Shown here piece after piece: positions 15,517 through 19,191 of a stretch of 19,191 bases of DNA; positions within the stretch are counted from its first letter, which is position 1, and each line of letters begins with the position of its first letter. The position numbers were made by a program, and so were the translations under genes. Below the pieces are notes generated by a model that saw only the letters and a program-made list of their open reading frames with translations, searched no databases and was not told where the DNA came from. The stretch is taken from the NCBI GenBank assembly GCA_021298235.1, contig JAJTDX010000036.1, positions 1 to 19,191 of the forward strand. Direction: 5' to 3'. The stretch is from Cryomorphaceae bacterium. GTDB lineage: Bacteria; Bacteroidota; Bacteroidia; Flavobacteriales; Crocinitomicaceae.

Positions 15517-16629
15517 CTAGTGCTTATGTCCGTCGCCTTCCGTATGTTGATGAGGTTCAGCTTGTGGGGCTTGCAAATCAATCACTTCAATATCAAATAC
15601 CAAATCTGAATAAGGAGGGATAGCTCCCGGACGTCCGTTCTTGCCATAGGCTTGGAAATAAGGGATAATTAGTTTGGCTTTTCCGCCTTTACCAAGCATT
15701 CCAAGTCCTTCTTCAAATCCAGGGATCATCCGATTGGTTTTGTATTGAAATGCCATCGGTTGTCCTCTATCATAGGAGGCATCGAATTGCTTTCCGTCTG
15801 CTCTGAATGTTCCACGGTAATGGACAGACATATTGGATCCAGTAACGGGTTTCATCTCTTCTCCAGCATTTTCGATCACATAAACCAAACCTGAGGTACT
15901 TTGCTGAGCGTTTGGATATACTTTTTTGACTTCTTCAAACATGAAGGTACGATATTGTTCCTCACTCATGGCTGCAATTTTCGCCAAAGCCTCCTCTTTC
16001 ACTTTTTCTTCATTTCGGATCTTACCATACACCTCCATAAATGCTTTTGATGCGTCCCAGTTTTTCGCTTCTTTACCGACACGAATGATTTTTACGGTAT
16101 TCATAACATCTCCCTGTTCGATGGCATTTACCACGTCCTGGCCTGTGATTACATGTCCAAAAACAGTGTGTTTCCCATCCAACCACGGGGTTTCTTTGTG
16201 TGTAATAAAAAACTGACTTCCGTTTGTTGCAGGTCCAGCATTCGCCATGGAAAGAATACCAGGGCCGGTATGTTTGAGGTCAGGATGAATCTCATCATAG
16301 AATCTGTGTTTTGGACCGCCTGAGCCATTTCCATCCGGATCACCTCCCTGGATCATGAAGTCCTTGATCACTCTGTGAAATTTAAGTCCGTTGTAGAAAG
16401 CTTTGTCATAGGTCAACGAATCCATGATTTTCAAATTTCCTTCTGCTAGACCTACAAAGTTTGCGACTGTCATTGGCGTTTTTTGGTATTCCAAAACACA
16501 TACTATGACACCTTTGTTTGTATTAAATTCTGCATAAATTCCCGGAGCGAGTCCCTCCTTGTCATTTTTTTGAGCAAGTGAGATAGAGAAGGTAAGAACA
16601 GAAAAAAGGATTACGGATAAATTTTTCAT
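15517..16629 (-). CDS. Dual-family peptidyl-prolyl isomerase: cyclophilin-FKBP fusion, exported
   Basis: The 370-residue protein has a signal peptide (about 1-19, ending ISLAQ), so it acts in the periplasm or as a lipid-free exported protein. Residues about 30-190 are a cyclophilin domain with [22 protein letters not shown] (Arg86 catalytic), NGSQFFIT (136-143) and [12 protein letters not shown] (149-160). A charged helical linker (about 190-245) follows. Residues about 248-353 are an FKBP domain, from [25 protein letters not shown] through MIPGFEEGL to [15 protein letters not shown]. The tail [11 protein letters not shown] is His-rich and may bind metal. Both catalytic domains look intact, so it should fold proline-containing exported proteins with two isomerase types. 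Cyclophilin-FKBP fusions have been reported in flavobacteria and protists. It lies 47 nt after nadK but has its own promoter candidate. Confidence 0.9.
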   Translation of the reverse strand: MKNLSVILFSVLTFSISLAQKNDKEGLAPGIYAEFNTNKGVIVCVLEYQKTPMTVANFVGLAEGNLKIMDSLTYDKAFYNGLKFHRVIKDFMIQGGDPDGNGSGGPKHRFYDEIHPDLKHTGPGILSMANAGPATNGSQFFITHKETPWLDGKHTVFGHVITGQDVVNAIEQGDVMNTVKIIRVGKEAKNWDASKAFMEVYGKIRNEEKVKEEALAKIAAMSEEQYRTFMFEEVKKVYPNAQQSTSGLVYVIENAGEEMKPVTGSNMSVHYRGTFRADGKQFDASYDRGQPMAFQYKTNRMIPGFEEGLGMLGKGGKAKLIIPYFQAYGKNGRPGAIPPYSDLVFDIEVIDLQAPQAEPHQHTEGDGHKH

Positions 16630-16671
16630 GGATTATATTTTAATTTTCGTGGTCATTGACAAAAACCTGAC

Positions 16672-16702
16672 CAAAGTTAATTTCGTTTATCGATTCCCCA
16701 AA
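16672..16702 (-). promoter_or_regulatory. Bacteroidota-type promoter for the isomerase gene, inside the nadK 3' end
   Basis: On the minus strand TTTG (16702-16699) and a perfect TAnnTTTG, TAACTTTG (16679-16672), are 19 nt apart. The -7 element overlaps the nadK stop codon. Transcription would start near 16665, about 36 nt before the ATG at 16629, so the isomerase gene need not depend on nadK read-through. Confidence 0.55.
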
Positions 16703-17555
16703 GCATTTTGTTACGAATGGTATCCAGGAAGTTGTTGTCTTCGAATTTGACGACATTGATCATGAACTCTGCTTTTGTCACGATGACTTCTTCTCCCTGT
16801 TTTATGCTTTTGGAATTTCCATCCAAACTAATGAGACACTTTCGATCGCGACCCTCTAAACTTAATTTGATCGGCAAATGATCAGGAACTACCATCGGTC
16901 TTACATTCAGATTGTGGGGTGCGATGGGCGTGAGAATATGTACCTGACAACCTGGCGTAATGATTGGTCCTCCACAACTTAAATTATATGCGGTGGATCC
17001 GGTAGGAGTAGCAACAATCAATCCATCTGCCCAATACGAATTTAAATATTTATTGTCCAATGAGGCATGAACGGTCACCATAGAGGCCGTATCCTTTTTG
17101 TGAAAAGTGACTTCATTGAGCGCAAAATTATCTTCCCCAAACAAATCTTCCTCCGTCTTGACGCGCAAAAGAGATCGCTTCTGAAAGTCATATTTTTTAA
17201 GCTTCACCTGATTCATAGTATATTCGATCTGGTCTCTGGAAATATTTGCCAAAAACCCGAGTCTTCCAGTATTAATACCGAGTATGGGCACACCTGAATC
17301 CCTAACGAATCCTACCGTTTTTATAAATGTTCCGTCGCCGCCAATGCTTAGGGTTAAATCAATGCCTTTATTAAAGTCTAGGTGCGAGGAGAACACATCT
17401 GTTTTTTTCGTTAAACCGATCTTATCGATGAGTGTTTCTTTTAGGTCCTTCTCCAAAACCAAATTCCATCCATAACTGTCAATAAGATCTATAACAGCTT
17501 TAAAATCAGATAAATTTTGTTTGTTCGGCTTTCTGCCGTAGATGGCAACATTCAT
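16677..17555 (-). CDS. nadK: NAD kinase
   Basis: NadK phosphorylates NAD+ to NADP+ and is the only source of NADP in most bacteria. The 292 residues show SIGGDGTFIKT (GGDGT 72-76, ATP/NAD site), INTGRLGFLAN (95-104), NEVTFHK (147-153) and WADGLIVATPTGSTAYNLSCGGPI (175-198), all in the family order. Length and motifs are typical. It starts 2 nt after the CBS-domain gene on the same strand and is almost certainly translated from the same message. The operon partner with nucleotide-sensing domains suggests coordinated control of NADP supply (inference). Confidence 0.96.
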   Translation of the reverse strand: MNVAIYGRKPNKQNLSDFKAVIDLIDSYGWNLVLEKDLKETLIDKIGLTKKTDVFSSHLDFNKGIDLTLSIGGDGTFIKTVGFVRDSGVPILGINTGRLGFLANISRDQIEYTMNQVKLKKYDFQKRSLLRVKTEEDLFGEDNFALNEVTFHKKDTASMVTVHASLDNKYLNSYWADGLIVATPTGSTAYNLSCGGPIITPGCQVHILTPIAPHNLNVRPMVVPDHLPIKLSLEGRDRKCLISLDGNSKSIKQGEEVIVTKAEFMINVVKFEDNNFLDTIRNKMLWGIDKRN

Positions 17556-17557
17556 GA

Positions 17558-18220
17558 TCAGAGCTTCAAAAAGTTCATGAGTGCTTCATATTTTTCTCGA
17601 ATATCATCCAGTTCGTCTGTGGTTTGATACGATGCTTTGATTATGTAATCGTAACGTTCAAATGTTCTGGTAATACGGGAAAGTTCAGTGTGATTGATCT
17701 TTAAGGTTACCTCAAGCCTTGTGGAATCCGGAATTGAAGTTATGTAGGAGCTGAGAATTCTTGCGTTGTTACTTTCAACGATTTGAGAAATCTGTGACAT
17801 TGAATAGTCAACAGTATTGACCTCAAGTACTAAAATACCTCCTGGTTCTTTGATGCTTCCAGTATTTGCTAGTACCGTCAGTAAATGATACACTGAAGTA
17901 CATCCAAGGTAGCTTTCTTTTTCATCGAGAATAGGTAAAACACTAACTTTCAAATCAGAAATCACGTTAAGCACGTCGTAAATGTGAGCGGTAGCAAAAA
18001 CATAGGGACGAGGCAAGTGATTGAAAAGTTTGTCGAGTTGTTCGTCCAGATCTAATTTATCTAGAATGTCTGACTCAGAAACTACACCCACAAAGCTTCC
18101 GTTTTTAAGCACGGGCAGGTGCGAAACTTTAAATTCATCCATCCAACGCAAGGCTTTTTCACCTGAATCCGAGTGTTTCAGAGGAGGAATTTCTTCGGTG
18201 ATAAGTTCGAAAGCTCTCAT
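17558..18220 (-). CDS. Tandem CBS-domain protein with C-terminal ACT-like domain
   Basis: The 220-residue cytoplasmic protein has two CBS motifs: residues about 3-56 (KVSHLPVLKNGSFVGVVSESDIL) and about 70-120 (LKVSVLPILDEKESYLGCTSVYHLL). Together they would form one Bateman module that binds adenine nucleotides. Residues about 128-200 (GGILVLEVNTVDYSMSQISQIVESNNARI...) have an ACT-like beta-alpha-beta pattern, so a second small ligand is possible. A charged helix ends the protein. There is no catalytic or membrane domain, so a regulatory role is likely. It is directly upstream of nadK, 2 nt apart, and divergent from pdxJ. This arrangement recurs in Bacteroidota genomes (from memory). The ligand and the target are unknown. 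Confidence 0.85.
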   Translation of the reverse strand: MRAFELITEEIPPLKHSDSGEKALRWMDEFKVSHLPVLKNGSFVGVVSESDILDKLDLDEQLDKLFNHLPRPYVFATAHIYDVLNVISDLKVSVLPILDEKESYLGCTSVYHLLTVLANTGSIKEPGGILVLEVNTVDYSMSQISQIVESNNARILSSYITSIPDSTRLEVTLKINHTELSRITRTFERYDYIIKASYQTTDELDDIREKYEALMNFLKL

Positions 18221-18257
18221 TCTTTGACCAAAGTACTAAATTAGTATTTATCTTGAT

Positions 18258-18265
18258 TACATTTG
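18258..18265 (+). promoter_or_regulatory. Candidate -7 promoter element of pdxJ
   Basis: TACATTTG is a perfect TAnnTTTG, with a start point expected near 18272 and 18 nt to the pdxJ ATG at 18290. No TTTG was found at the usual distance upstream. The divergent CBS gene begins 37 nt to the left, so promoters for both directions must be packed into about 70 bp. Confidence 0.4.
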
Positions 18266-18289
18266 GTCCGTCAAAAATTATGCCTTTCC

Positions 18290-19006
18290 ATGACCAAGTT
18301 GAGTGTAAACATTAATAAGATCGCGACTCTCAGGAATGCGAGAGGAGGAGATGTTCCAAGTGTAGTTCAGGTAGCAATTGATTGTGAGCGTTTCGGAGCA
18401 GATGGAATTACAGTCCATCCTAGGCCAGACGAACGCCATATTACTTTGCGTGATGTCTATGAGCTCAAAGAGGTCGTCACTGCGGAGTTCAACATTGAGG
18501 GGTATCCGGATGACCGTTACATGAAGATGATCGAAGAAGTTTGTCCGACACAGGCGACTCTAGTTCCAGACCCCCCGGGTGTATTGACCTCAAATGCCGG
18601 ATGGAATACGGTGGATAACAATGCATTTTTACAAGAAAGAATTGCCAGAATTAAAAGCTGGGGAGTGAGGACATCTATTTTCGTGGACACGAATCTTCAA
18701 AACATTACCTATGCTTCAAAGACAGGTGTTGACAGGATTGAATTTTACACAGGACCATTTGCTGAAGATTTTACCAAAAATGCTGAGAATTCAGTGATGC
18801 CTTATGTTCATGCTGCTCGATTAGCAAAAGAGCTTGGTTTGGGAATTAATGCCGGGCATGACCTAAGCCTAGAAAATTTGCGATTTTTCAAGCAGTCTAT
18901 CCCTTTTCTGGATGAGGTTTCTATCGGTCATGCGTTGATCTCTGACGCACTCTATTTAGGGTTGGAAAATACAGTTCAACGATACAAATATTTACTTCGT
19001 GATTGA
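18290..19006 (+). CDS. pdxJ: Pyridoxine 5'-phosphate synthase
   Basis: PdxJ condenses 1-deoxyxylulose 5-phosphate with 3-amino-2-oxopropyl phosphate to pyridoxine phosphate, the final ring-forming step of DXP-dependent vitamin B6 synthesis. Using the ATG at 18290 gives 238 residues, the normal size. The longer frame opening at a TTG (18263) is rejected because the nine extra residues do not fit the family and overlap the promoter element. Motifs: [18 protein letters not shown], the active-site HPRPDERHI (His43, Arg45), Glu70 in [24 protein letters not shown], and [13 protein letters not shown] (His190). It is divergent from the CBS-nadK pair and its end overlaps the convergent channel gene by 15 nt. 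Confidence 0.96.
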   Translation: MTKLSVNINKIATLRNARGGDVPSVVQVAIDCERFGADGITVHPRPDERHITLRDVYELKEVVTAEFNIEGYPDDRYMKMIEEVCPTQATLVPDPPGVLTSNAGWNTVDNNAFLQERIARIKSWGVRTSIFVDTNLQNITYASKTGVDRIEFYTGPFAEDFTKNAENSVMPYVHAARLAKELGLGINAGHDLSLENLRFFKQSIPFLDEVSIGHALISDALYLGLENTVQRYKYLLRD

Positions 19007-19191
19007 TGGATCAGTAGTAAGGTGAACAGTAGTGTGTGGATAAGGAATTCGGATTTTATATTCTCGGAAAACACGGTCGATTTCAAATCTAAGGTCAGAT
19101 TTGTAATTGTTGATGTCCCAGCTTTGATCTGCCCAGAAAATCAATTCCATTTCAAGTCCATTGTTTCCGAAGTTTGCGAGTCGGACATCCA
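18992..19191 (-). CDS. MscS-type mechanosensitive ion channel, C-terminal end (partial)
   Basis: The minus-strand frame is open from the window edge to a TAA at 18994-18992, giving the last 65 residues. They read [20 protein letters not shown]..., then [26 protein letters not shown]. The pattern V(R)xxxFGxxxLxxEL, followed by the helix ending in a Phe-Arg-Glu and I-x-IP(Y/F)P, is the C-terminal cytoplasmic alpha-beta domain of MscS-family channels, which release solutes during hypo-osmotic shock. The pore helix lies outside the window, so channel subtype and total length cannot be given. The last 15 nt overlap the end of pdxJ on the other strand. Confidence 0.8.
   Translation of the reverse strand, partial: DVRLANFGNNGLEMELIFWADQSWDINNYKSDLRFEIDRVFREYKIRIPYPHTTVHLTTDPSITK

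Noticed and set aside
15423..15623. Plus-strand 66-codon frame across the octamer repeat
   Set aside because: It reads through the repeat and the antisense end of the isomerase gene; no family features.
18263..18289. Upstream TTG start of pdxJ
   Set aside because: The added residues MVRQKLCLS are not part of the family and the TTG lies within the TACATTTG promoter element; ATG at 18290 gives the standard N terminus.

Overview
The window comes from a bacterium of the phylum Bacteroidota, most likely the Flavobacteriia (inference). The support is a cargo protein with a type IX secretion (T9SS) C-terminal domain, a DUF6089/PorG-like outer-membrane protein, several promoter candidates of the Bacteroidota form TTTG-N(~20)-TAnnTTTG, weak Shine-Dalgarno sequences and a moderately AT-rich base composition. 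No rRNA, tRNA, CRISPR array, insertion sequence or phage gene was seen. Most of the window is core metabolism.

Layout. (1) 1-980: the C-terminal end of a membrane protein overlaps a membrane-anchored LytTR regulator. (2) 1123-2961: a secreted beta-helix surface protein with its own promoter. (3) 2962-3123: a leader region with a 16-codon peptide gene reading MKQVVIILVIQNIPEE and a very strong intrinsic terminator. (4) 3124-10628: a compact six-gene operon, ilvE-ilvD-ilvB-ilvN-ilvC-ilvA, covering the complete route from threonine and pyruvate to isoleucine and valine. (5) 10697-14428: an ArsC-family protein with an arginine decarboxylase-like enzyme, a small unknown protein, and a CrtD/CrtI-type desaturase. 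(6) 14482-15294: the PorG-like outer-membrane protein. (7) Minus strand 18220-15517: a CBS-domain protein, NAD kinase, and a cyclophilin-FKBP fusion isomerase. (8) pdxJ on the plus strand, converging on the 3' end of an MscS-type channel gene cut by the window edge.

The standout signal is the ilv leader. Seven consecutive codons of the short peptide are Val-Val-Ile-Ile-Leu-Val-Ile. The RNA can fold into mutually exclusive structures: a hairpin across the control codons, an antiterminator, and a 16-bp terminator with a T8 tail that ends 21 nt before ilvE. This is the architecture of ribosome-mediated transcription attenuation, as known for enterobacterial ilv operons, here in front of a Bacteroidota operon. 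Branched-chain amino acid shortage would stall the leader ribosome, free the antiterminator and switch on all six genes.

Other points of interest are an 8-G tract inside the PLP loop of ilvA, the dual-family (cyclophilin plus FKBP) isomerase with a His-rich tail, a nadK-CBS-pdxJ cluster near a PorG-like gene but separated from it, an arginine decarboxylase-like gene without agmatinase, an isolated carotenoid-type desaturase, and two intergenic short-repeat tracts.
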